Shown one piece after another: positions 26,678 through 36,941 of a stretch of 64,000 nt of DNA. The notes under the pieces were generated by a model. The model worked only from the letters and a program-made list of their open reading frames with translations, made no database searches and had not been told where the DNA came from. Both the position numbers and the translations under genes were made by a program. The first letter of the stretch is position 1; every line of letters starts with the position of its first letter. Source of the DNA: DASQHW01 sp963837155 (GTDB lineage: Bacteria > Actinomycetota > Acidimicrobiia > IMCC26256 > PALSA-610); contig CAWIMB010000002.1 in the NCBI GenBank assembly GCA_963837155.1, forward strand, positions 2,542,001 to 2,606,000. The letters are read 5' to 3'.

Positions 26678-27811
26678 ATGACGGTTCGCCAGGGTCTCGG
26701 TATCGTCAGCGTCGCGGCACTGCTCGGCGGCGGATTCGCGCTCGTCGTCGTGCGCGACCGCATCGCAGCCCGAGACGCGCACGATATCGATGCGCGTGTG
26801 AACGACGATGTGCTGATCTTCGACGACGGATACGACGGCATCGTCGCGCTCGACATCGCCACCCAGGTCGTAACCAGGCGGCCCGTGCCGGGACAGACCG
26901 CCGGCGACCAACCGTTTCGTTCGCTCCTCGTCGGCACGCACCTGGTCGTCGGCGCGGGAGAGATCTCTGCGGCACCGCTCGCGGGCGGGATGTCGCGGCG
27001 GCTCGGCAGTGGCGTCGCCGTACCCGCGAATGAGCCGGGCGCGGTGTGGCTCACGTCGTACGGCGGCGTCCACACACCGACGGAGCGTCTCGTCAACATG
27101 CGCGGCACGATCTTGCTCGAGGGTCCGACACCTCGCGACGACGGCGGACCGTACGCGGCCGCCGCGGGCGTGCGCGGCGGGTTGGTGTTCGAAACGCCTG
27201 ATGGTCTCGCGATATGGGACGCGCGCACCGGGAAGATCGTGCGCCGGATCGGGGGCCCGGGATCGCTTCCCGGCCCCGCGTACGGCAGCACGCTCGCCTG
27301 GTCCGCGCGGTGCGCCACGGGACTGGAGCTCACCTCGGTCGCGGACGCCCGGACGCGGCACGTGCCGGTGCCGGACGGGACGGCCGGATTTCGCAGCCGT
27401 GACGCGACGTTCTCGCCCGACGGCACGCGGCTCGCAGTTCCCGTCGAGGTCGATGCCGGCCGCACCGACGTCGTCATCGTCGACGTCGGCATCGCAGCGA
27501 TCACGGCGCGGCTCAGCGGGTGGTCATCACCCGTGGTCTCGGTCGCCTGGTCGCCCGACGGCAAGCGTCTCTATGTCGCGCCCGCCGCCGGCGTTGCGCC
27601 CGACGACTCGCGTCTCGTCGTCTACGACGTCGCGACCGAGACGCAACTCGACATCGGTCCGCAGCCCAACGGCGCCGCGAAGTTCGTCGTCGTCGGTCGG
27701 GACGTCACGCGCGGCATGCTCAAGCATCCTTCGCTCGTGACGCCGGACGCGTGCCGGCCGCCGGTCATGCAGCCGAGCGGTCGCACCCGAGCGTGCGCGT
27801 TCCAATCGTAG
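26678..27811 (+). CDS. membrane-anchored beta-propeller-like protein
   Basis: 377 aa of unknown function. Residues 5-26 form one membrane segment, followed by an extracytoplasmic domain with repeated blades: DDVLIFDDGYDGIVALDIAT, GLAIWDARTGKIVRRIGG, RDATFSPDGTRLAVPVE, VSVAWSPDGKRLYVAP. The FSPDG/WSPDGKRL motifs are typical of WD40/TolB-like propellers. The ribosome binding site is weak. It lies alone on the plus strand between rpe and rsmB, and its stop is 10 bp from that of rsmB. Confidence 0.75.
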   Translation: MTVRQGLGIVSVAALLGGGFALVVVRDRIAARDAHDIDARVNDDVLIFDDGYDGIVALDIATQVVTRRPVPGQTAGDQPFRSLLVGTHLVVGAGEISAAPLAGGMSRRLGSGVAVPANEPGAVWLTSYGGVHTPTERLVNMRGTILLEGPTPRDDGGPYAAAAGVRGGLVFETPDGLAIWDARTGKIVRRIGGPGSLPGPAYGSTLAWSARCATGLELTSVADARTRHVPVPDGTAGFRSRDATFSPDGTRLAVPVEVDAGRTDVVIVDVGIAAITARLSGWSSPVVSVAWSPDGKRLYVAPAAGVAPDDSRLVVYDVATETQLDIGPQPNGAAKFVVVGRDVTRGMLKHPSLVTPDACRPPVMQPSGRTRACAFQS

Positions 27812-27821
27812 GTTTCAGTGC

Positions 27822-29163
27822 TCAGGGAACGCGAGACCAGCCGGGCGCCGCGTCTGCGGCTCGTCGTTCGAACACGAGCACGAACATGCCGTCGCTGCGC
27901 GCGTCCGACGGCAACAAGATCGCGCCGCGCCCGTGCCGGCGCCATGGCGCGCTCGGGCTCTCGATCGCGACGAACTCGGGGAGCTCGCGCTCGGCCCACT
28001 CGTCGACGTCGAGGGTCTCGGCACGAGTCAGCGTGCAGACCGCGTACACCAACCGCCCGCCGGGCTTGACGGTGCGCACTGCCGCCGCGAGCAAACTGCG
28101 CTGCAAGACCGCGAGGTTCTCGACGTCAGCGGGTTGGATGCGCCAGCGCGCATCCGGTCGGCGACGCAGAACACCGAGGCCGCTGCACGGCGCGTCGAGC
28201 AGCACACGATCGAAGGACGCATCCCGTACGGCCGGATGCGCGCCGTCGGCGAGCAGCGGCACGATCGCATCGCCGAGCCGGAGGCGTTCGGCGGCACGCA
28301 CAACCGTGCGCACACGGCCGGGATGTACATCGGCGGCGATGACGACTCCCTCGCCACCCATGCGCTCGGCGGCGGCCGTCGCCTTGCCGCCGGGCGCGGA
28401 GGCGAGGTCGAGCACACGGTCGCCGGGCTGAGGATCGAGCAACGCGACGATCGCCTGGCTCGCTTGGTCCTGCGGAGACGCGCGGCCCTCGCGCACCGCC
28501 GGCAGGATCGCGAGATCTCCGGAGTGGCGCACCAACGAGCGCGTCGGGTACGAGGAGGCCCCCCTTCACCTCGAGGCCCACGCGTCGCAGCTCGACCGTC
28601 ACCTCCTCCGGCGTCGCCCGCATCGGATTGACGCGCAGCGTCACCGGCGGCGGTTCGTCGTCCAGCTCGAGCGTCGCGACCGCGTCCGCGACGCCGAACT
28701 CGTCGGTGAGCGCGCGCACGATCCAGTCCGGGTGCGACGTCCGGATGCCGATCGAACGCACGTCGTCTCCAGTTGGGAGCGGCCACGGCGGGCCGAGACG
28801 GGAGAGCGAGCGCAACACACCGTTGACGAACCCACGCGCGCGGGCGCCGACGAGGTTCACCGTCTCCCCCACCGCCGCGTGAGGCGCCATCCCGATGAGC
28901 AGTTGGTATGCCCCGAGCCGCAACGCGGCCCGTACTCGGTTGTCCAGCTCGTCGACGGGGCGTGACGACACTTGCGTGAGGAGATGGTCGACGGCGCGGC
29001 GCATGCGCACCGTCCCGTATACGAGCTCGGTCACCAGGCCGCGATCACGAGCATCGAACTGTCGTTGTCGCAACATCTCCGGTACCAGGATGTGCGCGAA
29101 CGCGCCCTGCTCGATCCGCAGCAGAGCCTCCAACGCCGTGCGGCGGGGGGTCTCGACGCTCAT
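27822..29163 (-). CDS. rsmB: 16S rRNA m5C967 methyltransferase (one insertion)
   Basis: Methylates C967 of 16S rRNA. The N-terminal NusB-like domain (ALEALLRIEQGAFAHILVPE, LGAYQLLIGMAPHAAVGE) is followed by the catalytic domain: VLDLASAPGGKATAAAE, the cysteine motif LDAPCSGLGVLRRRPDARW, and VYAVCTLTRAE. One extra base near 28538 (after LLVPDALV, where VRHSGDLAILPA should follow) breaks the frame; removing it gives about 446 aa. As written the frame is also fused upstream to fmt, which is probably a second indel, because the ATG here overlaps a TGA. Confidence 0.92.
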
Positions 29164-30063
29164 GGGATGTCGACAGCGCGGGTCGCCGCGGAGGCCCGCC
29201 CGCCACACGCGCCCGTCCATCACGCGCTTGCCCTCCGGTTGCACTTCGTCGAGCGTGAGCGCGTCACGCGCGGTCCCGAGCGTCGCATCGGGTGCGATCT
29301 CGCCGGGGGCACGCGACGTTGTCGGCGCGGTCTCGTCCGCGCGCAGCACCTTCACCCGCCGGCCGTCGACGGTGAACCACGCGCCCGGACGCGGGTTTCC
29401 CGCGCGGACGAGGCGAGCGAGATCGCTCGCCGGGCGCGCGGGATCGATCCGGAACTCGTCAACGTCGAGCTTGTTCGCGTACGTCGGCTCGCCGCGTTGC
29501 GGTTCGGGCGTCGCGGTCGGCAGCGTTGGGAGATGAGCGAGCAGCAACTCGGTGCCGGCATCGACGAGGCGGCTGCGGAGCTCTCCGGCGGTTTCGTTCG
29601 GCGCGATCGCGAGCCGCGTCGATGCGAAGACGGGGCCGGTGTCGAGGCCGGCTTCGAGCTGCATGAGGCACACACCAGTCTCGAGGTCACCGGCAAGCAT
29701 CGCCCGCTCTACGGGTGCCGCGCCTCGCCACCGCGGCAAGAGCGAGAAGTGAACGTTCACGAATCCGTGGGGCAACGCCTCGAGCAGCGACACCGGCAGC
29801 AGCTGCCCGAACGCAACAACGACGCCGAGCTCGGCGCCGCTCGCGCGCACGTCGTCCACGATCTCCCGCGCCTTTTCGGGCGTACGCAGTTGCAGGCCGA
29901 GCACGCTCGCGGCCCGCTTGACCGGTGACTCGTCGGTTCCGGTACTACGTGACCGCCGGCGGTCAGGTTGCGTGACGACGAACGCGACGTCGTGGCCGGC
30001 TTCCACGAGTGCTTGCAACGGCGGGACCGCGTCTTCCGGGGTGCCCAGGTACACGATCCGCAC
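29160..30063 (-). CDS. fmt: methionyl-tRNA formyltransferase (3'-end indel likely)
   Basis: Formylates initiator Met-tRNA. MRIVYLGTPEDAVPPLQAL, the loop VVAFGQLLP, the core NVHFSLLPRWRGAAPVERAM and EAGLDTGPVF are diagnostic, and the C-terminal domain closes with DEVQPEGKRVMDGRVW. As written it has no stop of its own and reads into rsmB. A TGA overlapping the rsmB ATG (ATGA, this genome's usual junction) lies one frame away, so an extra base between about 29165 and 29215 is likely; the coordinates use that stop. Confidence 0.92.
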
Positions 30064-30099
30064 GGCGACGGACGCTAATGCTCCCGACGGAGCACGATG

Positions 30100-30627
30100 T
30101 CACAGCGCGTGGTTGCGTCCGCCGGGCGTCGGTACGCCCATTCCTTGCTCGCGGAGTTGACGCATCGCGCTCTTGCGTTCGTCGCCGTAGAGGCGGTCGA
30201 GCATCAGCACACCGTCGAGGTGGTCGATCTCGTGCAGAAAGACACGCCCGAGGAGCTCGTCACCCTCGACCACGACCTCTTTGCCGTCGAGGTCGAACCC
30301 GCGCATCGTCACCAGCTTCGGCCGTGCGATCTCGAACGCGAGACCGGGCAACGACAGGCAACCTTCTTCGAAGACCCACTCGCCGGCGGTCTCGACGATC
30401 GTGGGGTTGAACACGACGTGCGGACCGGACTCGTCGTTCACGTCGTACACGAAGAATCGCTTCTGCACACCCACTTGCGGGGCCGCGAGACCGACGCCCG
30501 GTGCCTCGTACATCGTCTCGTACATCGCGTCCACGAGCTTGGCAAGCGCGCCGTCGATGTCGGTCACTGGTGCCGCGGGTCGCTTCAGCACGGGGTCGCC
30601 GAAGACGCGGATCGTGTGCGTGGCCAT
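30100..30627 (-). CDS. def: peptide deformylase
   Basis: Removes the formyl group from nascent proteins. 175 aa. All three metal motifs are intact: GVGLAAPQVG, EGCLSLPG (metal Cys) and HEIDHLDG (two His and the catalytic Glu). It sits between priA and fmt, the functional partner that adds the formyl group. Confidence 0.97.
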   Translation of the reverse strand: MATHTIRVFGDPVLKRPAAPVTDIDGALAKLVDAMYETMYEAPGVGLAAPQVGVQKRFFVYDVNDESGPHVVFNPTIVETAGEWVFEEGCLSLPGLAFEIARPKLVTMRGFDLDGKEVVVEGDELLGRVFLHEIDHLDGVLMLDRLYGDERKSAMRQLREQGMGVPTPGGRNHAL

Positions 30628-30658
30628 GGACAACCATGCTACCGACGACGGGACACCG

Positions 30659-32373
30659 TCAGATTCGCGCGGGATCGACTGCCGCGCGGACACGCCCGAG
30701 CGCACGACCGGCCGGGAGGGCCCGGGCGAGTGCGTCGGCGAGCGCGTCCCACGTCGGGGCGGTGACGAGCGCGCGGCCATCGTCGGGGCCGAACACCTGC
30801 ACGCCGGTGGATTGCACATCGAGGGCACGCAGCCCGTCGATCGCGGCGGCCAGCGGCTCGTCGTCGCCCGAGAGCTCGGCGAGCCCCCCGAACGGCGGAT
30901 ACGCGAGCGTCTGCCGGTACTCGAGCTCGACGTCGGCGATCAGTTGGGGATCCGCGCGCGATCGCCTGCACCACCGCGTGATCGGGAACCCGGGTCTGGA
31001 GCAGCAGCAGGGTCTCCGCCCGCGGCCGGGACGCCAGGAGTTGCGCGCCGCGGGTGACGAGCCAGTGCGCCTGGCTGGCGGCGCGGTATCTCGGTGCGAG
31101 CAGCTCCTGGTCGAGGTCGAGATACGCAACGAGGGCCGGTCGATGCCGGCGGATCGCCCCGCGATGGAGCGCGGCCTCGGTGCCGATGACGATGTCGGCC
31201 TCGGGAACCTCTGTCGTCGCGGCGTCGACCTCGACGACGCGCTTGCCGGGAATGAGCGCGGCCAGCTCGTCACGCACGCGGCTCACACCCGCGCGCAGGA
31301 CGCGCAGCTTGGCCGCGCCGCACTCGGGACATATCGCCGGTCGCTCGGCGGCCGCGTCCCATCGGAGCAGCTCGTGGCACGCGGTGCACACCAGCAGACG
31401 GAAGCGCCCGCGCCGGTTCAGCACGCAGACCGCCAGGCCGGGCGTGTGGTGCAGCGCGTCGGCGAGTGCAGGGCTGAGCAGTCCGGCGCCGGGGGGTTCC
31501 TCGCGCCGGTCGACGACCTGGACGCGCGGCCACCCGCCGCGCTCGATGTCCGGCGCCGGGACCTCGATCTTCTCGCCCGCGGAAAAGATGGCCTCGACAG
31601 TTGGCGCCGGTGAACACACGATGAACGGCGCGCCCGCCCGCGTCGCGCGCTCGCGAAGCACATCTCGCCGCGTGCCACGTCGGAGCCCGTTCCTCTTGGA
31701 GCGCCTCGTCGGCGTCGTCGACGACTACCGCCGCGCCGAGGTCGGGCACCGGCGCCAGCGCCGCGACGCGTCCGCCGACCACCACGCAGTTCCCGGCCGC
31801 GGCGCGCGCCCATGCGAGGGTACGGGCCGCGTCGGGCAGGACGGAGTGCAACAAGGCGACGCTCGAAAACACGCGCGAGAGGTAGGTCGCGAGCGTGCGG
31901 GCGCGCCCGGCGTCGGCGACGCAGACGATCGTCGACCCTTCCGTCGCGCACATGCTCGCGACCAGATCGCGCCGGTCGGCCAGCGGCGGCCACCGCACCA
32001 CCCGCTCCCCCGCCGCGACCGTTTGGACGGTTTGGATCGGAGAGCCGATCCGATCCGTCCAAACGGTGGATGCGGGGACGTTGTTGGGGGGAGATGCGGA
32101 GCGGAGGACGGCGACGCGGGGGCCGGCCCAGCGGCGCGCGACCCACGCCGAGAGGTCGACGACCTCGGGCGGTGGGCCGGCCGACACCACCGCGCGCACC
32201 GGGAGCAGGCGCTCGGCCTCGGGCTCGACGTCGGCGGCAATGATCCAGCCCCGCACGCGGCGGCCGTGCAGCGGAACGCGGACGATCGTGCCGACCGGCA
32301 CGTCCTCATCGATCGTGTAGTCGAACGCGCGATCTACCGCAGTGAGATCCGGGAGGACGCGGACAATGTGCAA
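30659..32373 (-). CDS. priA: primosomal protein N', helicase-degenerate actinobacterial form (two insertions)
   Basis: Replication restart protein. The N-terminal DNA-binding domain (VLPDLTAVDRAFDYTIDE, GTIVRVPLHGRRVRGWI) is followed by a helicase-like part in which the Walker A lysine loop is missing and the DEAH box reads VVVDDADEAL. This matches the ATPase-dead PriA of other actinobacteria. Only two CxxC pairs of the zinc region remain (CTAC, CPEC). Two extra bases, near 31670 (expected TWHARDVLRERATRAG) and 30955 (expected DPQLIADVELEYR), break the frame. A 50-bp palindrome lies in the coding sequence. Confidence 0.9.
32018..32067. repeat. 50-bp near-perfect palindrome inside priA
   Basis: Two 23-nt arms around AGAG; they begin and end with ACCGTTTGGACGG / CCGTCCAAACGGT and mismatch only at three central positions. 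It encodes part of a segment without an obvious counterpart in PriA (TVWTDRIGSPIQTVQTV). Confidence 0.75.
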
Positions 32374-33564
32374 CTAGCCCGCGGCGCGGCGCAGCTCGTC
32401 GGCGTAGGGCTGGACGTTCTCCCACGTGAAGCCGTCACCGTCGGTGCGACCGAAGTGCCCGTACGCGGCCGTGCGCTTATAAATCGGACGCCGGAGGTCG
32501 AGCCGCTCGATGATCGCGGCCGGCCGCATGTCGAACACGTCGCGGACCATCGCCTCGAGCTTGTCGGGCGCGATCTCCGAGGTCCCGAACGTGTCCACCA
32601 TGATCGACACCGGATGCGCGACGCCGATCGCATACGCGACCTGGGCCTCGCACCGTTGGGCAAGGCCGGACGCGACCACGGACTTCGCGATCTGGCGCAC
32701 GGCATAGGCGGCCGACCGGTCGACCTTGGTCGGGTCCTTGCCCGAGAACGCACCGCCGCCGTGGCGGGCCATCCCGCCGTACGTGTCGACGATGATCTTG
32801 CGGCCGGTGAGCCCGCAGTCGGCGTGCGGGCCGCCGAGCTCGAACTGCCCGGTCGGGTTCACGAACACCTCGAAGTCGTCGCCGGCAAAGTGGGCCGGAA
32901 GCGACGGCTTGATGACGTGCTCGATCAGCGCGGGCCGCAGCTGCTTGTCGATGTCGACGCCGGGGTCGTGCTGCGTCGAGATCAACACGGTCTCCAGACG
33001 GCGGGGCACGCCGTCTTCGTATTCGACCGACACCTGGGTCTTGCCGTCGGGCCGGAGGATGTCGACGATGCCCTCTTTGCGAACCTGCGCCAGCTGGCGC
33101 GCCAGCCGGTGGGCGAGCCAGATCGGCATCGGCATGAGGTCTTCGGTGTCGTCGCAGGCGTAGCCGAACATCATGCCCTGGTCGCCGGCGCCGACCTCGT
33201 CGTACGCGTCGCCGGTACCACTCCTCTGCTCGAGTGCCTTGTCGACACCCATCGCGATGTCGGGCGACTGCTCGTCGATCGACACGATCACGCCGCACGT
33301 CTTGCCGTCGATGCCGAAGCGGGCGTCGGTGTAGCCGATGCCGTTGATCGTCTCCCGGGCCAGCCGGGCGGTGTCGATGTGGGCCTTGGTGCTGATCTCA
33401 CCGGCGACGATGACGAGACCGGTCGTCACCATCGTCTCGCACGCCACCCGTCCGAACGGGTCCTCGGCGAGCACGGCGTCGAGCACGCTGTCGCTGATCT
33501 GGTCCGACATCTTGTCGGGATGTCCCTCGGTGACGGACTCCGAGGTGAAGGTGTGCCTACTCAC
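32374..33564 (-). CDS. metK: S-adenosylmethionine synthetase
   Basis: Makes SAM from methionine and ATP. 396 aa, intact. FTSESVTEGHPDKMSDQISD near the start, the GAGDQGMMFGYACDDTED loop, GGPHADCGLTGRKIIVDTYG and GGGAFSGKDPTKVDRSAAY are the family signatures, with the ATP and metal ligands present. Placed between coaBC and priA, as in other actinobacteria. Confidence 0.98.
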   Translation of the reverse strand: MSRHTFTSESVTEGHPDKMSDQISDSVLDAVLAEDPFGRVACETMVTTGLVIVAGEISTKAHIDTARLARETINGIGYTDARFGIDGKTCGVIVSIDEQSPDIAMGVDKALEQRSGTGDAYDEVGAGDQGMMFGYACDDTEDLMPMPIWLAHRLARQLAQVRKEGIVDILRPDGKTQVSVEYEDGVPRRLETVLISTQHDPGVDIDKQLRPALIEHVIKPSLPAHFAGDDFEVFVNPTGQFELGGPHADCGLTGRKIIVDTYGGMARHGGGAFSGKDPTKVDRSAAYAVRQIAKSVVASGLAQRCEAQVAYAIGVAHPVSIMVDTFGTSEIAPDKLEAMVRDVFDMRPAAIIERLDLRRPIYKRTAAYGHFGRTDGDGFTWENVQPYADELRRAAG

Positions 33565-33605
33565 AAATGCTCTCCCTCAGCGCCCGCAACCTGATCCCCG
33601 GCAGC

Positions 33606-34833
33606 CTAGGTGGACGAACGTCCGCCCCGCTGATCTAGCAACTCCATTACCCGGTCGAGCACGAGGTCGGCGAGGACCGCCTTCGGGACCAACGGCGTCT
33701 CGTCGACACCGCCGTCCGCGTCGAGCAAAACGGCCCGGTTCGTGTCGACCTCGAAGCCGGCGTCGGACGCGCCCACGTCGTTGGCGACCATGAGATCGAC
33801 ACGCTTGGCCTCCAACTTCGCCGCCGCGTGCTCCCGGACCCGTTCGGTCTCGGCCGCGAAGCCCACGACCACTTGCTCGGCGCGTTTGGAACGGCCGAGG
33901 GCGGCGAGGATGTCGACGGTGGGCTCGAGCAGAACCTCCGGGACGCCGTCGCCCTTCTTCAGCTTCTGCACCGCGACTGCCTTGGGCCGGAAATCGGCAA
34001 CGGCCGCGGCCATGATCACCGCGTCGGCGTCCGCAGCGCGGGCGAGGACCGCGTCGTGCATCTGTTCCGCGCTCTCGACCCGCACGACCTCCAGCCCGAA
34101 GCCTGCGGGCGGCGGCGCCGTCGTGACCAACACCACCCGCGCGCCCCGGCGCACGGCCGCGACCGCGATCGCGTGGCCCATCTTCCCGGACGACCGGTTC
34201 CCGATGTAGCGGACCGGGTCGATCGCCTCTCGTGTTCCGCCGGCCGTGACGAGCACCGTGCGGCCGGACAGCGTGCGGTCGCCCCGGGCGAGCAACTCGA
34301 GGGCGGCCGCGGCGATCGTCGCGGGCTCGGGGAGCCGCCCCGCGCCCGCGTCGCCACCCGCGAGCCGCCCCTCCTCGGGTTCCAGCACGTGCACACCCCG
34401 CTCGCGCAACGTCTGCGAGGTTCGCCTGCACCGCGGGGTGCTCCCACATCTCGGTGTGCATCGCCGGGCACACGAGCACGGGCGCGCGGGTCGCCAGGAG
34501 CGTCGCAGTCAGCAGGTCGTCGGAGATCCCCGCCGCGTACTTCCCGATGAGCTTGGCGGTCGCGGGCGCCACGAGGATCAGATCGGCGGCCTGGCCGAGC
34601 CGCGTGTGCGGGATCGGGTCGGGCCCGTCGAACAGTGACGTGTGCGCGGGCTCGGAGGCCAGCGCCGAGAACGTCGTCGCCCCAATGAAGCGCTGCGCAT
34701 CGTCGGTCAGGACCGGCGCGACGTGGACGCCGGCATCGACCAGCCGGCGACAGACCTCAACGGCCTTGTACGCGGCGATCCCCCCGCACACACCGAGGAC
34801 GACCCGGGGCATCGAGGGCGGGACGGTCGCCAC
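33606..34833 (-). CDS. coaBC: phosphopantothenoylcysteine synthase/decarboxylase (one insertion)
   Basis: Two consecutive steps of coenzyme A synthesis. The FMN-binding CoaC half has VVLGVCGGIAAYKAVEVCRR, TTFSALASEP, APATAKLIGKYAAGISDDLL and VCPAMHTEMWEHPAVQ; the CoaB half has VLVTAGGTREAIDPVRYIGN, SSGKMG and MAAAVADFRPK. One extra base near 34420 (after QANLA, before LRERGVHVLEPEEG) splits the two halves; the total length is 1 modulo 3, as expected. GTG start with GGGAG upstream. Confidence 0.93.
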
Positions 34834-34848
34834 CGAACTCCCGGCGGC

Positions 34849-35178
34849 TCAGGCGGTGATGTCGGGCGGAGACGTGGTTGCCTCCGCGGCGTCGGCGGAA
34901 CCGTCGGCCTCGGTCGCGCCTTCCTCTTCGGGAATGATCCGCTCGTACACGATCTTGCCGATCGCGACCTCTTCGAGCGCGATCGACAGGGGCTTGCGCG
35001 ACACCGATGTCACCTGCGGCGGAACGATCCGCCCAAGGCCCTCGCCGAGCTGGTTGTAGTAGTCGTTGATCTCTCGGGCCCGCATGGCGGCCAGGGTGAC
35101 CAGGGTGAATTTGGAATCCACCTTGCCCATCAGCTGCTCGATTCGAGGCTCCATCAACGACGGCCGGCGCTCTGCCAT
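34849..35178 (-). CDS. rpoZ: RNA polymerase omega subunit
   Basis: 109 aa. MEPRIEQLMGKVDSKFTLVT, MRAREINDYYNQLGEG and KPLSIALEEVAIGKIVYER are the omega motifs that embrace the beta-prime subunit. An acidic Ala/Glu-rich tail follows. AGGAG stands five bases before the ATG, which overlaps the gmk stop (TGATG). As written, the damaged gmk frame runs straight into it. Confidence 0.96.
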   Translation of the reverse strand: MAERRPSLMEPRIEQLMGKVDSKFTLVTLAAMRAREINDYYNQLGEGLGRIVPPQVTSVSRKPLSIALEEVAIGKIVYERIIPEEEGATEADGSADAAEATTSPPDITA

Positions 35179-35790
35179 CAGGCTCCTTGGGGGTTTTGGC
35201 CCGCAGTACGGCGGTTGGTCAGGATACCAGCGATCCTCGCCGCGGCCCGGTCCGCGTCCTCGTTGACGACCACCTCGTCGAATTGGGTCTCGGCGATGTG
35301 TTCCTCCCCCGGAGCGGCGGCCAGGCGCCGTTCGATGCTCTCCGCCGACTCGCCGGTCACTTCCGCGCGCCTCGAGCCGCCGCCGCTGCTCGTCACGGCT
35401 CGGCGCCTTCACGAACACGAGGAGTGCTTCCGGCAGCGCCGCCTTGACCGCGAGGGCACCTTGGACGTCGACCTCGAGCATCACGTCGCGGCCGGCCTCG
35501 AGCTCGTCGAGCACGAACTGCCGCGGCGTGCCCTTCAGATCGCCGTAGACCTCGAACCATTCGAGGAACCCGCCCTCGTCGCGTAGCCGCTCGAAGTCCT
35601 CGCGCGACACATAGTGGTAGTCGACGTCCGCGACCTCGGTGGAGCGGCGGGGTCGGGTGGTCCAGGACACCGACCAGTGCAGGTCGGGATCGGCCACGCG
35701 CAACTGGGCGCCGACGGTGCCTTTCCCCGCGCCGGATGTGCCCGCGAGAACGAGCAGGACGCCGCGGCCTGTTCGTTTGCGGTTAGGCAA
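35178..35790 (-). CDS. gmk: guanylate kinase (one insertion)
   Basis: Converts GMP to GDP. The P-loop LVLAGTSGAGKGTVGAQL, then WSVSWTTRPRR, DYHYVSREDFERL, GDLKGTPRQFVLDEL and DVMLEVDVQGALAVK are all present. One extra C near 35355 breaks the last third (expected GSDGESAESIERRLA after QRRRLEAR); afterwards the frame ends QNPQGA and TGA. The start is probably a TTG overlapping the mihF stop; no strong ribosome site is seen. Confidence 0.93.
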
Positions 35791-36109
35791 ACTTGTCGAG
35801 CAGCGCCCGCCGCTGGTTCGTGCCGAGCCCCCGCAACCGGCGACTCTCAGAGATCTCCAACTCCGACATGATGTTGCGCGCCCGCACCTTGCCAACACCC
35901 GGCAACGACTCGAGCACACTCACGACCTTCAGCTTGGCGAGCATCGTGCCGGCATCGTCTTGGGTGTCGGCCGCATCGAACAGCTCCGACAACGTGAGCG
36001 ATCCGATCTTCAACTTGTCTTTCACCTCCGCCCTCTGGCGACGCGCGGCCGCGGCCTTCTCGAGCGCGAGCTGACGCTGCTCCGGCGTGAGCTGAGGCGG
36101 GTTCGCCAT
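35783..36109 (-). CDS. mihF: actinobacterial integration host factor (mIHF)
   Basis: A nucleoid protein found only in actinobacteria, 108 aa. LTPEQRQLALEKAAAARRQR starts the long first helix, KLKIGSLTLSELFDAAD follows, and the H2TH-like DNA-binding part is ESLPGVGKVRARNIMSELE with a final GLGTNQRRALLDKF. GGAGG precedes the ATG. Its place before gmk is the standard one and supports the phylum assignment. Confidence 0.96.
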   Translation of the reverse strand: MANPPQLTPEQRQLALEKAAAARRQRAEVKDKLKIGSLTLSELFDAADTQDDAGTMLAKLKVVSVLESLPGVGKVRARNIMSELEISESRRLRGLGTNQRRALLDKFA

Positions 36110-36251
36110 GGTGTCCTCCACTGGGGGCGGCAACGGGGCAAGTGGCGATCTGGCTCCCGACCTCCGCCGGGCCGGGAATGCAGCGGTTCAGCATAGCGAT
36201 ACTGCGCTCCGTCGCAACTTTGCGACCGCTTGCGCGACTGCGCCCGACGCG

Positions 36252-36941
36252 CTAGTGGCTCGCGAGCGCGTGCGCGACCGCGTCGAACGCGCGCTGCGGC
36301 AGCCGCGCGGGTCGTTCGCCGCGGTGACCGCGCGACCGAGAAGAAGGATGTCGGCGCCCGCTCGCGCGATGGCATCGGGTGTGCCGGCGCGCGCGTGATC
36401 GTGGCGCGCGTCCTCGGCGAAACGCACGCCGGGAACGATCGTCACGAAGTCGGGACGCGGATCGTGCACGCGCGACTTCGTCGACCGAACACACCACTCC
36501 CTGGCAACCGCCGGCGATCGCGTCCGCGAGACGCGCGTCGAACGCACTGACATCGGGATCACTCGTCAGCACAGTCACCGCGATCGGCACCGGTGGCTCG
36601 TGGCCGGCCTCGCGTGCACCCTCGGCCAGCCCTTCTACCGCGGCACGCAACATGTCGACACCGCCGGACGCGTGGAAGTTGAGGTAGTGCACACCGAGGC
36701 GTCCCAGCACGCGCGCGGCACGACCAACGGTCGTCGGGATGTCGTGCAGCTTGAGGTCGGCAAAGACCTTCAGATCGAGCGCGCGCAACCGCGTGATCGC
36801 CTCCGGCCCGGCCGCCGAGAACAGCTCGAAGCCGACCTTGGTGACACCCACCCAAGGCGCGACCTCCTTGGCAAGTTGCTCGGCCACATCCAGATCGGAG
36901 ACGTCGAGCACGAGCGCGAGCCGGTCGCGGATGTCGGTCAT
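36252..36941 (-). CDS. pyrF: orotidine-5'-phosphate decarboxylase (two indels)
   Basis: Last step to UMP. LALVLDVSDLDVAEQLAKEV, KVGFELFSAAGP and the catalytic DLKLHDIPTTVGRAAR (Asp-x-Lys-x-x-Asp) are intact. One extra base near 36470 shifts it (expected VHDPRPDFVTIVPGVRF), and a lost base near 36320 shifts it back, giving the end RAFDAVAHALASH and TAG. Total length is a multiple of three because the two cancel. The start overlaps the pyrD stop (ATGA). Confidence 0.9.
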   Translation of the reverse strand: MTDIRDRLALVLDVSDLDVAEQLAKEVAPWVGVTKVGFELFSAAGPEAITRLRALDLKVFADLKLHDIPTTVGRAARVLGRLGVHYLNFHASGGVDMLRAAVEGLAEGAREAGHEPPVPIAVTVLTSDPDVSAFDARLADAIAGGCQGVVCSVDEVARARSASRLRDDRSRRAFRRGRAPRSRARRHTRCHRASGRRHPSSRSRGHRGERPARLPQRAFDAVAHALASH

